Assembly: GCA_000299115.1 (NCBI GenBank)
Contig: CP003801.1
Span: forward strand, 744,001 to 808,000
Source of the DNA: an alpha proteobacterium HIMB59
GTDB lineage: Bacteria; Pseudomonadota; Alphaproteobacteria; HIMB59
Length of the DNA stretch: 64,000 nucleotides
Direction of reading: 5' to 3'
The translations under genes were made by a program, and so were the position numbers. The notes beneath the pieces were generated by a model. That model made no database searches and had not been told where the DNA came from. It worked only from the letters and a program-made list of their open reading frames with translations. Positions 9,196 to 18,915 of this stretch are shown here, piece after piece (the first letter of the stretch is position 1; every line of letters begins with the position of its first letter).

Positions 9196-11177
9196 TGCCT
9201 AATTCCCATTTGATCCTTTTTAATTTTTCTAATTTCGTCTCGAAACATAGCTGCCTTCTCAAAATCCAAATTTTCTGCTGCTGTTAGCATCTTTTTTTCT
9301 AGTTTTTGAATGTGTTTTTCAAATTTACTTGGACTCAAATCCTCATCTTTAGATAAACTGACAGTATAACTATCTTTTTCATATATACTCTCAATTATTT
9401 CGCCAATATTTCTTTTGACAGATTGTGGGGTAATATTATGAACTTTGTTATATTCAAGTTGCTTTGACTTTCGATAGTTTGTCTCCTCCAAAGCTGCCTC
9501 AATACTTTTTGTTTTAATATCTGCATATAAAATTACTTTACCATCTACATTTCTTGCCGCTCTGCCAATAGTTTGAACGAGACTAGTTTTAGATCGTAGG
9601 TATCCCTCTTTATCTGCATCAAGAATTGCGACTAGACCGCACTCAGGAATATCTAATCCTTCTCTTAATAAATTGATCCCAATAATAATATCTATCTCTC
9701 CCATTCGAAGAGAGCGAATGAGCTTTATACGATCAATTGTATCTACATCAGAGTGCATATATTCAGCTTTAAAATTTTGTTCTTTTAGATAATTAGTTAG
9801 ATCTTCAGCATTTCTTTTTGTGAGAGTGGTAATAAGTACTCGATTATTTTGAGATAATGTTTTTTGAATTTCCCCTACAAGATCTTCAACTTGATTGACG
9901 GTAGTTCTAATTTCACAATTTGGATCAAGGAGTCCAGTGGGTCGAATGATTTGCTCTATATATTCATTGTTTACTTCTCCAAGTTCCCAAGGACCAGGCG
10001 TGGCAGATAAAAAAATTGTAGGAGGTCTCATCATATCCCACTCTTCAAATTTCAAAGGTCTATTATCAAGACATGATGGTAATCTAAATCCATAATCAGA
10101 AAGCGTCTGTTTTCTCGAACGATCTCCTTTATACATCCCGCTAATTTGAGGGACCGTTACATGAGACTCATCAATTATAAGTAATGAATTTTCGGGAATA
10201 AATTCATATAAAGTTGGAGGCGCCTCTCCTGGAGTCCTGCCACTTAAATATCTTGAGTAGTTTTCTATACCTGAGCAAGTTCCCGTAGCTTGTATCATTT
10301 CTAAATCGAAGTTTGTTCTCTCTTTAAGACGTTGATGCTCTAAAAGTTTATTATCAGTCGTTAATTCTTCTAAACGAGATTTAAGATCTTTTTTTATTTC
10401 TTGAATAGCAGTCTCTAATCTTGGTTTTGGTGTAATATAATGACTATTTGCAAATATTTTTACTTCTCCAAAATCCTGAAGAAACTCGCCAGTTAATGGG
10501 TCAAATTCTTTAATTTCTTCAACTTCATCTCCAAAAAAACTGACCCTCCACGCAATATCTTCTAAGTGTGCAGGAAAAATATCAACTCGGTCACCAGTTA
10601 CCCGAAACATTCCTCTTCTAAAATCAATATTATTTCTTTTATATTGCAACTCTACTAACTCACGTAGAAAAGCCATTAAATTTAATTTCTGACCTTTTTG
10701 AATCTCAAGAGTCATTTTTGAATAAGAGTCGACAGCACCAATACCATAAATACACGAGACACTAGCTACAATTATTACATCTTCTCTTTCTACCAAAGAT
10801 CGGGTAGCAGAGTGTCGAAAACGATCGATTTGCTCATTAATTGAAGACTCTTTTTCAATAAAAGTATCTGAGCGGGGTACATAGGCCTCTGGTTGATAGT
10901 AATCGTAGTAGCTCACAAAATATTCAACAGCATTCTCTGGAAATAGAATTTTTAATTCTTCATAAAGTTGGGCAGCCAATGTTTTATTTGGTGCCATTAT
11001 AAGAGTAGGACGATTAAATTTTTCAATTACATTAGCAATAGTAAATGTTTTGCCTGAACCAGTAACCCCCAGTAGTACCTGACTTCTTTTATTATTTTTC
11101 AATCCTTGAAAAAGTTTATCTATTGCCTGAGGTTGATCTCCCTTGGGTTGATTTTCACTGACTAATTTAAAAGGCAT
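9192..11177 (-). CDS. uvrB: Excinuclease ABC subunit B
   Basis: Helicase-like damage-verification subunit of nucleotide excision repair, working with UvrA and UvrC. 661 residues, full length. Walker A GVTGSGKT at 37-44, the beta-hairpin region YYDYYQPEAYVP, DEAD-box-like IIDESHVT, motif VI QTIGRAARN, and a C-terminal UVR domain (FEKHIQKLEKKM to FRDEIRKIKK) that contacts UvrC. The start at 11177 matches the standard N-terminus (PFKLVSENQPKGDQPQAI). Divergent from the aminotransferase gene across a 48-bp AT-rich spacer. Identification is secure. Confidence 0.98.
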   Translation of the reverse strand: MPFKLVSENQPKGDQPQAIDKLFQGLKNNKRSQVLLGVTGSGKTFTIANVIEKFNRPTLIMAPNKTLAAQLYEELKILFPENAVEYFVSYYDYYQPEAYVPRSDTFIEKESSINEQIDRFRHSATRSLVEREDVIIVASVSCIYGIGAVDSYSKMTLEIQKGQKLNLMAFLRELVELQYKRNNIDFRRGMFRVTGDRVDIFPAHLEDIAWRVSFFGDEVEEIKEFDPLTGEFLQDFGEVKIFANSHYITPKPRLETAIQEIKKDLKSRLEELTTDNKLLEHQRLKERTNFDLEMIQATGTCSGIENYSRYLSGRTPGEAPPTLYEFIPENSLLIIDESHVTVPQISGMYKGDRSRKQTLSDYGFRLPSCLDNRPLKFEEWDMMRPPTIFLSATPGPWELGEVNNEYIEQIIRPTGLLDPNCEIRTTVNQVEDLVGEIQKTLSQNNRVLITTLTKRNAEDLTNYLKEQNFKAEYMHSDVDTIDRIKLIRSLRMGEIDIIIGINLLREGLDIPECGLVAILDADKEGYLRSKTSLVQTIGRAARNVDGKVILYADIKTKSIEAALEETNYRKSKQLEYNKVHNITPQSVKRNIGEIIESIYEKDSYTVSLSKDEDLSPSKFEKHIQKLEKKMLTAAENLDFEKAAMFRDEIRKIKKDQMGIRQ

Positions 11178-11225
11178 ACTTGTAGTTTATTTAAATAAGT
11201 TTATAGATATCTAAATTAAAAAAAA

Positions 11226-12422
11226 ATGATTTCAAATAGAGTTAATAGTATTAAGCCATCTTTAACAATAGCCACAAATATTAAGGCTCAAGAACTCAAG
11301 CGCGCTGGACGGGATATCATCGTTCTTGCAGCGGGAGAGCCAGATTTTGATACCCCAGATCATATAAAAAAAGCTGCAATTAAAGCGATAAATGACGGTT
11401 TTACTAAATATGTTCCAGGTAAAGGAACCCCAGATTTACAAGCCGCAATTCAAAAAAAATTCAAAGAAGATAACAGTCTAAATTATGATTTAGCCAACAT
11501 TACCGTAGGTGTCGGTGGCAAACATATTATATACAATGCCTTTTCAGCAACAATCAATTCAGGTGATGAGGTTATCATCCCAGCTCCTTATTGGGTAAGT
11601 TATCCTGATATTGTAGTTTTAAATGGAGGGAATCCAGTTGTTGTTGAGTGTGGAGAAGACTCTGGTTTTAAATTATTGCCAGAAGATTTAGAAAAAAATA
11701 TTTCATCAAAAACTAAATGGCTAATGTTGAATAGTCCTAGCAATCCGACAGGATCAATGTACACCAAAGAAGAGTTAATGGCTCTTGGGGAAGTTTTAAA
11801 AAAACATGATCATGTCTATGTTTTATCAGACGATATCTATGAAAAAATTGTCTATGATGGAAATACTTTTCATACTATTGCTGAGGTTTGCCCATTTCTT
11901 TTTGATCGAACTTTAACCATGAATGGTTTATCTAAATCTTATTGTATGACAGGTTGGAGAGTTGGTTACGCAGCAGGTCCCACAAATATCATTAATGCGA
12001 TGAATAAAGTACAATCACAAAATGTTTCTTCAACAGCATCTATTTCAATGGCCGCTTCTGTTGAGGCTTTGAATGGAGATCAAAGTTTCATAGCTTCAAA
12101 CAATGAGTCCTTTTTAAGAAGAAGAGATCTAGTTGTTAAACACCTAAATGAAACACCAGGACTATCCTGTCGAGTGCCAGAAGGTGCATTTTATGTATTC
12201 GCATCCTGTAAGGGTGTTTTAGGAAAAAAAACGGATTCAGGAAAAATTATTGAAACCGATGGTGATTTCATGGATTACCTTCTTGAAGAAGTCGGAGTTG
12301 CTGGAGTACAGGGTTCTGCTTTTGGACTTGATGGTTTTTTTAGGATTTCCTATGCAACTTCAGACTCAATCTTAGAAGATGCTTGCCAACGTATTAAATC
12401 AGCTTGTTCAAAGTTAAGTTAA
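11226..12422 (+). CDS. aspC: Aspartate aminotransferase, class I PLP enzyme
   Basis: Cytosolic PLP enzyme interconverting aspartate/2-oxoglutarate and oxaloacetate/glutamate. 398 residues. Fold-type-I class I motifs: AAGEPDFDTPDHIK near the N-terminus, NSPSNPTGSMY, SDDIYEKIVYDG, the PLP-lysine segment NGLSKSYCMTGWRVGYA and the C-terminal substrate Arg in FFRISYAT. This is the Ib-type AATase common in alphaproteobacteria, some of which also act on prephenate or aromatic substrates, so specificity is inferred. Its 3' end overlaps convergent pyk by 9 bp. Confidence 0.9.
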   Translation: MISNRVNSIKPSLTIATNIKAQELKRAGRDIIVLAAGEPDFDTPDHIKKAAIKAINDGFTKYVPGKGTPDLQAAIQKKFKEDNSLNYDLANITVGVGGKHIIYNAFSATINSGDEVIIPAPYWVSYPDIVVLNGGNPVVVECGEDSGFKLLPEDLEKNISSKTKWLMLNSPSNPTGSMYTKEELMALGEVLKKHDHVYVLSDDIYEKIVYDGNTFHTIAEVCPFLFDRTLTMNGLSKSYCMTGWRVGYAAGPTNIINAMNKVQSQNVSSTASISMAASVEALNGDQSFIASNNESFLRRRDLVVKHLNETPGLSCRVPEGAFYVFASCKGVLGKKTDSGKIIETDGDFMDYLLEEVGVAGVQGSAFGLDGFFRISYATSDSILEDACQRIKSACSKLS

Positions 12423-13859
12423 CTTATTATCAGCAATAATTTTAGCTATTCGAAGAGTGTTCGTTGTACCGACTTTTCCAAAAGGAACTCCAGCTGTGAT
12501 AATAATTTTTTCACCATTTTTTAAAATTTTTCGAGTTTTAGCAACTCTACAGGCTCGATCAACCATTTCAGTAGAAGATGAAATTTCATCTACTACATCC
12601 ATAAAGGTACCCCAAGTTAAAGCATTTTGACGAGCCACTTTAGTATTGGTCGTCAATCCTATCAGGGTAACATCAGGTCTCATTCGAGCTACTCGAAGAA
12701 TAGATCTTCCCGATTGTGAGAAAGTAGCAATACAATTACAACCCGCTATGCTTGCAACTTCTAAAGCTGCAGTTGCTATAGCTTCAGTAGAAGTTTTAGT
12801 ATGATCAAGATTATAATTTTGGATATTAGCTAAGTATTTTGAGTCGCTTTCCACTCTCTTGATAATTTTATCCATCATTTCTACAGCCTCTTTTGGATAA
12901 TTACCGGCCGCAGACTCTGCAGATAACATAACAGCATCTACTCCTTGAAAGACAGCCGTCGCTACATCTGAAGCTTCAGCGCGAGTAGGAGTAGGAGAGT
13001 CAATCATGCTCTCTAACATTTGAGTTGCAACAATACAAGGTCGTCCAAACTTTCGACATGCAGCAACCATTGTTCTCTGATGAATAGGCACGTCTTCAGG
13101 ATTTGTTTCAACTCCTAAATCTCCTCTAGCTACCATTATTCCATCACAATTTTCGGTAATAGATTCAATTTCATCCATTGCAGATGGTTTTTCAACTTTA
13201 ACCATTACTTTAAATTTGGATGGGATGAGTTTCTTTGCAGTGAGCAAATCTTTAGTTGTTTGAATGAAAGAAAGGGCAATCCAATCAACATCTAATTTTA
13301 TAGCTAGTTGTAAATCCTTTTTGTCCTTTGGAGTAATAATTTTTAAATCAAGTTTAGTATCAGGAATATTCAGTCCCTTATTATTCGAGATCTCTCCACC
13401 ATCAGTTACAATACATTTGATTGAAGTGGGCGACTTTGATTTTACTTTTAAACGAACCTTTCCATCATTAACAAGAAGGCGTTGGCCAACAGATATAGAT
13501 TTAAAAATTTCTTTATGGGGTAAATATACTCTTTTATTATCTCCATCTTTTTTATTTTGATCAAAAGTAAATTCTTGGTTTTTCTTTAACTGTTCTTTGA
13601 CATTTGTGAATTTACCAACACGAAATTTTGGACCTTGAAGGTCACCTAATATACAAATATAACGATTATGCTTTTTTTCTAATTTTCTAACTATTTTAAC
13701 TTTTTGAATATGGTCCTCTTGAGATCCATGGCTAAAATTTAACCGAAAGACATCAACACCAGCTAAAAAAAGCTCTTCGATAGTCTTCTCCGTTTCGCAA
13801 GCAGGGCCTAGAGTGGCGACAATTTTTGCTCGTCTATTTCTTAATTTTAATTGATTCAT
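12414..13859 (-). CDS. pyk: Pyruvate kinase
   Basis: Final ATP-yielding step of glycolysis (phosphoenolpyruvate plus ADP to pyruvate). 481 residues. The N-terminal TLGPACETEKT and FRLNFSHGSQEDH segments, the active-site signature MVKVEKPSAMDEIE, the metal/substrate segment GIMVARGDLGVE, and ATQMLESMIDSPTPTRAEASD are all present. The C-terminal allosteric domain is complete. Convergent with aspC and divergent from the DUF1244 gene across 38 bp. Identification is secure. Confidence 0.97.
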   Translation of the reverse strand: MNQLKLRNRRAKIVATLGPACETEKTIEELFLAGVDVFRLNFSHGSQEDHIQKVKIVRKLEKKHNRYICILGDLQGPKFRVGKFTNVKEQLKKNQEFTFDQNKKDGDNKRVYLPHKEIFKSISVGQRLLVNDGKVRLKVKSKSPTSIKCIVTDGGEISNNKGLNIPDTKLDLKIITPKDKKDLQLAIKLDVDWIALSFIQTTKDLLTAKKLIPSKFKVMVKVEKPSAMDEIESITENCDGIMVARGDLGVETNPEDVPIHQRTMVAACRKFGRPCIVATQMLESMIDSPTPTRAEASDVATAVFQGVDAVMLSAESAAGNYPKEAVEMMDKIIKRVESDSKYLANIQNYNLDHTKTSTEAIATAALEVASIAGCNCIATFSQSGRSILRVARMRPDVTLIGLTTNTKVARQNALTWGTFMDVVDEISSSTEMVDRACRVAKTRKILKNGEKIIITAGVPFGKVGTTNTLRIAKIIADNKLT

Positions 13860-13897
13860 TTAGGTAAAAATTAATAACATGATATTAGTAAATTGCT

Positions 13898-14209
13898 ATG
13901 AGTAAAATAACTAAAGATAATGAAGTTTTGATTAAGGCAAAAGTCCTCGATCATCTAATTGAGCATCTACAAAAAAGAACTGATGTTCAAAATATTGATT
14001 TAATGAATCTTAGTGGTTTTTGTAGAAATTGTCTTTCTAAATGGTATGGAAAGTACTCATCTGAGTTAGGTTATGATCTAGATTATGAAGAAACTAGAAA
14101 GATTATATACGGCATGCCTTATTCCGATTGGAAAGAAAAATTCCAAAAAGAAGCTACGGCAGAACAGTTAAAAAATTTAAAGATAAATAATACAAATAAT
14201 TATGAGTGA
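13898..14209 (+). CDS. DUF1244 family protein
   Basis: Small soluble protein of 103 residues belonging to DUF1244, a family widespread in alpha- and gammaproteobacteria and without a known biochemical role. Recognised by the GFCRNCLSKWY segment with its two nearby Cys residues and the MPYSDWKEKFQKEAT segment near the C-terminus. It overlaps the start of the oligopeptidase gene by 8 bp, so the two are translationally coupled, but that does not reveal its function. Confidence 0.88.
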   Translation: MSKITKDNEVLIKAKVLDHLIEHLQKRTDVQNIDLMNLSGFCRNCLSKWYGKYSSELGYDLDYEETRKIIYGMPYSDWKEKFQKEATAEQLKNLKINNTNNYE

Positions 14210-15953
14210 AAATTTACCAAATTGGAATTTAAAGGATTTCTATACTGACACTAAAGATGATCAAATTAATATTGATTTGGATGCTTTTAGAGAATTTTCT
14301 GAGTCATTTAATAAAAAGTACAAAGAAAATATCGAGAAAAATTCAGATAATTTTGAGTCTGTCATAGAAGAATATGAAAATGGTAACGAGATAGGTGATA
14401 AATTAGGAAATTATGCATTTCTAATTTATGCAACTAATATGAACAATGAAGAAATTGTTCAATTTTACCAGGGTATTAATGAGAAACTAACTGAGATTTC
14501 TTCCAATCTAATCTTTTTCACTAATGAAATAAATTCTTTATCTGAAGAAAAGTTTTTAAAACTAGTATCAGGTTCTGGTCGATATGAAAACTGGCTTATC
14601 AATATTCGAAGATTTAAAGATCATCAGCTTGATGAAAAAAGTGAACAAATATTTCTTGATAAAAACCTAACAGCTAATTCTTCATGGGTAAGATTTTTTG
14701 AAGAACAAATTAATGACTTAAAATTTGATATCAAAGATAAACAATTAAATAGCTCAGATGCATTAAATTTATTATCAGACCATGATGCGGAAACTCGAAA
14801 AGAAGCGGCAGGAAGCATTGAAAGTGTTTTTAAAAAAAACTCAAAGATATTCACTTTTATCACCAACACCCTTGCTAAAGACAAAATCACCAATGATAAA
14901 TGGAGAAATTACAAATCTCCTGTAGAGTCTCGTAATCTAGCAAATAATGTTGAAGATGAGGTGGTAGAGGCACTTAGTCAGAGTGTTATTTCTAACTATA
15001 AAAATATATCCCACCGCTATTATGAAATTAAATCAAAACTATTTAATCAGCCAAAACTGAATTATTGGGACAGAAATGCCCCATATCCAAATTCTCCTAA
15101 TGTAAAAATTCAATGGGAAGAAGCTAAAGACATAGTTCTTAGATCTTATGGTAATTTTGATCAAAGTTTTAAAGACATTGTTCTTCTATTTTTTCAAAAT
15201 AATTGGATTGATGCAGAGTTAAAATCTGGAAAGTCTCCCGGTGCATTTGCTGCATCTACAATCCCCTCTATTCACCCATATATTCTCACTAACTTTCATG
15301 GAAAAACACGCGATGTCATGACTCTAGCTCATGAACTAGGTCATGGTTGTCATCAGTATCTATCATCTAAACAAGGATTATTGCTATCAAGCACACCTTT
15401 AACCTTAGCTGAGACCGCTAGTGTTTTTGGAGAAATGATGACTTTTAGAACTCTTCTTGCTGAGAGTAGTTCAGAGACGAAAAAATATTTATTAGCTTCT
15501 AAAATTGAAGATATGATTAACACAGTTGTAAGACAAATTTCATTTTTTGAATTTGAAAAACTCGTTCATAACGAAAGAAAAAATGGAGAATTATCATCCG
15601 ATCAAATTTGTGAATTTTGGATGAAAACTCAATCTGAAAGTCTCGGTCCTCATATAGAGTTAACCGAAGGATATAAGTACTTTTGGACTTACATTCCTCA
15701 TTTTATACATACTCCTTTTTATGTTTATGCTTATGCCTTTGGGGATTGTTTAGTAAATGTCTTAATTCAACTTTATGATGAGGGATTACCAGATTTTAAG
15801 AATAATTACATCGAATTGCTTAAAAGCGGCGGTTCTAAACATTATAGCGATGTACTTAAACCTTTTAATGTTGATCTGAAAAATAAAGATAGTTGGCAAA
15901 AAGGTTTATCGATGATCTCTGGATTAATTGATGAGTTTGAAAAAGCTATTTAA
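14202..15953 (+). CDS. pepF: M3 family oligoendopeptidase (PepF-like)
   Basis: Zinc oligopeptidase of the M3 family that trims cytosolic peptides. 583 residues. The zinc site HELGHGCHQYL (HExxH) is intact, with the third-ligand Glu region LTLAETASVFGEM about 28 residues later. The N-terminal helical half (MNNEEIVQFYQGI, NLTANSSWVRF) and C-terminal EGYKYFWTYIPHFIHTPFYVYAY are typical of PepF/M3B enzymes. Start chosen at the ATG overlapping the DUF1244 end. Followed after 11 bp by the ABC1 kinase gene. Confidence 0.93.
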   Translation: MSENLPNWNLKDFYTDTKDDQINIDLDAFREFSESFNKKYKENIEKNSDNFESVIEEYENGNEIGDKLGNYAFLIYATNMNNEEIVQFYQGINEKLTEISSNLIFFTNEINSLSEEKFLKLVSGSGRYENWLINIRRFKDHQLDEKSEQIFLDKNLTANSSWVRFFEEQINDLKFDIKDKQLNSSDALNLLSDHDAETRKEAAGSIESVFKKNSKIFTFITNTLAKDKITNDKWRNYKSPVESRNLANNVEDEVVEALSQSVISNYKNISHRYYEIKSKLFNQPKLNYWDRNAPYPNSPNVKIQWEEAKDIVLRSYGNFDQSFKDIVLLFFQNNWIDAELKSGKSPGAFAASTIPSIHPYILTNFHGKTRDVMTLAHELGHGCHQYLSSKQGLLLSSTPLTLAETASVFGEMMTFRTLLAESSSETKKYLLASKIEDMINTVVRQISFFEFEKLVHNERKNGELSSDQICEFWMKTQSESLGPHIELTEGYKYFWTYIPHFIHTPFYVYAYAFGDCLVNVLIQLYDEGLPDFKNNYIELLKSGGSKHYSDVLKPFNVDLKNKDSWQKGLSMISGLIDEFEKAI

Positions 15954-15964
15954 TAAATCACTGA

Positions 15965-17293
15965 ATGAAAGAAGATAATAATTTTGTATCTCGGGTAAAG
16001 CGCTACTCTAAAGTTACAACATCTTTAACATCTCTAGCTACACAGTTTGCTGGAAAAAAATACTTAAATTTTGATTTAAGTGATCAAAAATACGCTGCTC
16101 AAATTACTGAAATTCTTGGAAATTTAAAAGGTCCTTTAATGAAAGTGGCTCAGCTAAGCGCAACTATCCCAGATTTACTACCTGAAGAGTATGCGCGAAA
16201 ATTAGCAGAGCTCCAATCAAATGCACCACCTATGTCATGGGTGTTCGTCAAAAGAAGAATGAAAGCAGAGCTTGGAGAGAGTTGGGAAGATCATTTTTTA
16301 TCTTTTGATAAAGAAGCAAGTTTTGCTGCCTCTTTGGGTCAGGTCCATAAAGCTTCTCTGCCTAACAAAGATCATGTTGCATGCAAACTTCAATATCCTG
16401 ATATGGCTTCTGCAGTTGAAGCAGATCTTGGTCAGTTAAAAATAATTTTTAAAATTTATTCTAGTTATAATAAATCAATTCAAATTAGAGAAATTTATAA
16501 AGAAATTGAGGCAAGGCTCAAAGAGGAGTTAGATTATCGTCTAGAGCATAAACATTTAAAAGTATTCAACTTTATTCATCAGAAAAATGACTACATCAAA
16601 ATTCCAAAAGTTTATGAAAAAATTTCAACCAATAGGTTACTGGTGATGCAATACCTTGAGGGAAAAAAATTGATAGAATACAAAAAAGCTCCGCAAAAAC
16701 TTAGAAATGAACTTGCGAAAAAATTATTTATGGCTTGGTATTACCCTTTTTACAAATATGGAATTATTCATGGAGACCCACATCTAGGCAACTATTCTGT
16801 AGATAAAAAAAACAATATTAATTTATTTGACTATGGTTGCGTTAGAATTTTCCCTGCCAAATTCGTCAAAGGTGTAATTGATTTATATTTTGCTCTCAAA
16901 GAAAATGATAACTCTAAAATTAAAAAAGCTTATGAAGCCTGGGGTTTCAAAGATATAGATGACAAGTTAATGTCAGTGTTGAATAAGTGGGCATTGTTTC
17001 TTTATGATCCAATTCTTAAAAATGAAGTTCGAAGAATTCAGGATTCAGATAGCGGCATTTATGGTGCAAAAATAGCTGGTGAAGTTCACAGAGAACTTAA
17101 AAAATATGGTGGGGTTAAACCACCAAGAGAGTTTGTGTTTATGGATAGAGCAGCTGTTGGGTTAGGATCGATATTTATTCACCTTAAGGCAGAAATAAAC
17201 TGGTATAAGTTATTTCACGCGCTAATTAAGGATTTTTCTGTTAAGACTGTTGATAACAACCAGAAAAAAGCCCTTAAATTTGCTGGAATTTAA
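15965..17293 (+). CDS. ABC1/UbiB family atypical kinase
   Basis: 442-residue member of the ABC1/COQ8/UbiB kinase-like family. Seen: the KxGQ-like segment KGPLMKVAQLSATIPDLLPEEY (here KVAQ), the Ala-rich nucleotide loop AASLGQVHKA, the metal/catalytic region HGDPHLGNYSV and LFDYGCVR. Members of this family support ubiquinone synthesis or act as lipid-related ATPases. There is no clear C-terminal pair of transmembrane segments like those of E. coli UbiB, so it is nearer to the soluble AarF/COQ8-like branch. Coq9 lies 3 kb downstream, but in a separate unit. Exact role not resolvable. Confidence 0.85.
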   Translation: MKEDNNFVSRVKRYSKVTTSLTSLATQFAGKKYLNFDLSDQKYAAQITEILGNLKGPLMKVAQLSATIPDLLPEEYARKLAELQSNAPPMSWVFVKRRMKAELGESWEDHFLSFDKEASFAASLGQVHKASLPNKDHVACKLQYPDMASAVEADLGQLKIIFKIYSSYNKSIQIREIYKEIEARLKEELDYRLEHKHLKVFNFIHQKNDYIKIPKVYEKISTNRLLVMQYLEGKKLIEYKKAPQKLRNELAKKLFMAWYYPFYKYGIIHGDPHLGNYSVDKKNNINLFDYGCVRIFPAKFVKGVIDLYFALKENDNSKIKKAYEAWGFKDIDDKLMSVLNKWALFLYDPILKNEVRRIQDSDSGIYGAKIAGEVHRELKKYGGVKPPREFVFMDRAAVGLGSIFIHLKAEINWYKLFHALIKDFSVKTVDNNQKKALKFAGI

Positions 17294-17356
17294 TCTTAAT
17301 TTCGCATAATTTCGTTAAAAAACTCATATAAATATTTAAAATTAGGAATTTAATCT

Positions 17357-17371
17357 GGTATACAATATACC
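17357..17371. promoter_or_regulatory. Perfect inverted repeat in the pntAA promoter region
   Basis: GGTATA-CAA-TATACC, a 6-bp perfect inverted repeat with a 3-bp centre, lies 18 bp before the pntAA start. It contains -10-like TATA sequences, so it could be part of the promoter, an operator, or both. A Shine-Dalgarno-like AAAAGGA follows about 10 bp before the ATG. Confidence 0.35.
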
Positions 17372-17389
17372 ACCAAAAGGAACTCAATC

Positions 17390-18505
17390 ATGATAATCGG
17401 AACAACTAAAGAAAAAAAGAAATTTGAAAACAGGGTAGCTATTAGCCCTGATGAAGTGAAAAACTATGTCAAAGCTGGCCATCAAGTATTAATTGAAAAA
17501 AACGCTGGTTTGCTATCTGGCTTTACAGATAAAAGCTATAAAGAAGCGGGTGCTTCAATCACCTCTGCTAAAGAAATTTTAAGTAGCTCAGATATTGTTG
17601 TTAAAATTAATTGTCCTTCTTCCGATGAGGCAAAACAACTTAAAAGTAGTTCCATGGTTATATCTCAGCTCAATACACAAAATGAAGTTGATACTATTAA
17701 AATTTTTAACTCAAAAAAAATATCTGCATTTTCTCTTGAAAGGGTTCCTAGAATTACAAGAGCGCAGGATATGGATATCTTGTCCTCCCAGGCTAATTTA
17801 GCAGGTTATCATGCTGTTATCGATGCGGCTCAAGAATTTAATAGAGTTCTTCCATTATTTATGACTGCTGCAGGAAAAGTAACTCCTGCAAATGTTCTTG
17901 TTATTGGTGCCGGTGTTGCTGGACTGCAAGCTATTGCAACAGCAAAAAGATTAGGAGCAATTGTTTATGCTACAGACGTTCGAATAGCATCTAAAGAACA
18001 AGTAGAGAGTTTAGGTGGAAAATTCGTCATGGTAGAAGATGAAGAGTCAAAAAATGCAGAAACCAAAGGAGGTTATGCCAAAGAGATGAGTGCAGAATAT
18101 CAAAAAAAACAAGAGGCTCTTTTAGCTGAGACTCTTAAAGATATGGATATTGTTATTTGCACAGCTCAAATCCCTGGAAGAAAAGCTCCTCTTATTTTAA
18201 AAAAGGAAATGCTTGATAACATGAAACAAGGTTCAGTGATCGTTGACCTTGCAGTTGAGTCAGGAGGTAACTGTGAGTACAGCCAACTAGGCAAAGTAGT
18301 ATCCAAAAATGGATTGAAAATCGTTGGTCACGCAAATGTCCCTGGTAGAGTTGCTAATAACGCATCAAGCCTATTTTCAAAAAACGTTTCTAATTTTTTA
18401 AAACTCATGAATTTTGAGGATAAAAAGAAATCAGTTATTAACAAAAATGATGAAATTATCAAAGCAACTTTGGTTTGTTCAGCAGGAAAAAATTTAATCA
18501 AGTAA
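17390..18505 (+). CDS. pntAA: NAD(P) transhydrogenase subunit alpha 1 (NAD-binding domain I)
   Basis: Soluble NAD(H)-binding part of the proton-translocating transhydrogenase, which makes NADPH from NADH at the expense of the proton gradient. 371 residues. N-terminal [19 protein letters not shown] and the AlaDH/PNT domain with the Rossmann motif [20 protein letters not shown] are clear, as is [11 protein letters not shown]. In alphaproteobacteria the alpha chain is split in two, and the membrane half is the next gene. First gene of a three-gene operon (10-bp gaps). Confidence 0.96.
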   Translation: MIIGTTKEKKKFENRVAISPDEVKNYVKAGHQVLIEKNAGLLSGFTDKSYKEAGASITSAKEILSSSDIVVKINCPSSDEAKQLKSSSMVISQLNTQNEVDTIKIFNSKKISAFSLERVPRITRAQDMDILSSQANLAGYHAVIDAAQEFNRVLPLFMTAAGKVTPANVLVIGAGVAGLQAIATAKRLGAIVYATDVRIASKEQVESLGGKFVMVEDEESKNAETKGGYAKEMSAEYQKKQEALLAETLKDMDIVICTAQIPGRKAPLILKKEMLDNMKQGSVIVDLAVESGGNCEYSQLGKVVSKNGLKIVGHANVPGRVANNASSLFSKNVSNFLKLMNFEDKKKSVINKNDEIIKATLVCSAGKNLIK

Positions 18506-18515
18506 AGGAGAGATT

Positions 18516-18905
18516 ATGTCAGAAATTTCAACACAATTAGAGCTTCTATCATACAAAGCTCAAAGTCTAGCTAATCATGCAAGTCAGTTGGCTAATACAG
18601 CGGTAGAGACAACCGGAGGACATAGTGATTTTTTAATATTTGGAATAACAGTTTTGCTTTTAGCATGTTTTGTTGGATATTATGTAGTTTGGTCAGTTAC
18701 CCCAGCTCTTCACAGTCCTTTAATGGGTGTAACTAATGCTATCTCATCTGTGATTATTGTCGGAGCTTTATTGGCAGCTGGTCCTATAGATGGAACAATC
18801 TCAAAATATTTTGGTTTAGTTGCTGTTGGTTTGGCAGCTGTAAATATCTTTGGTGGCTTTGTTGTAACCAACAGAATGTTATCAATGTTCAAGAAGAAAA
18901 GTTAA
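18516..18905 (+). CDS. pntAB: NAD(P) transhydrogenase subunit alpha 2 (membrane domain)
   Basis: 129-residue membrane subunit corresponding to the C-terminal part of a fused PntA. It has an amphipathic N-terminus and about four hydrophobic segments ([48 protein letters not shown]). The segment [15 protein letters not shown] is the conserved core of this family. It contributes to the proton channel together with PntB. A good ribosome site (AAAGGAGA) precedes the ATG. Confidence 0.96.
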   Translation: MSEISTQLELLSYKAQSLANHASQLANTAVETTGGHSDFLIFGITVLLLACFVGYYVVWSVTPALHSPLMGVTNAISSVIIVGALLAAGPIDGTISKYFGLVAVGLAAVNIFGGFVVTNRMLSMFKKKS

Positions 18906-18915
18906 GGAAATAGTA

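Noticed and set aside
18710-18892. Antisense frames in the pnt operon and in ilv/mre genes
   Set aside because: They mirror codon structure of the real genes and carry no motifs.
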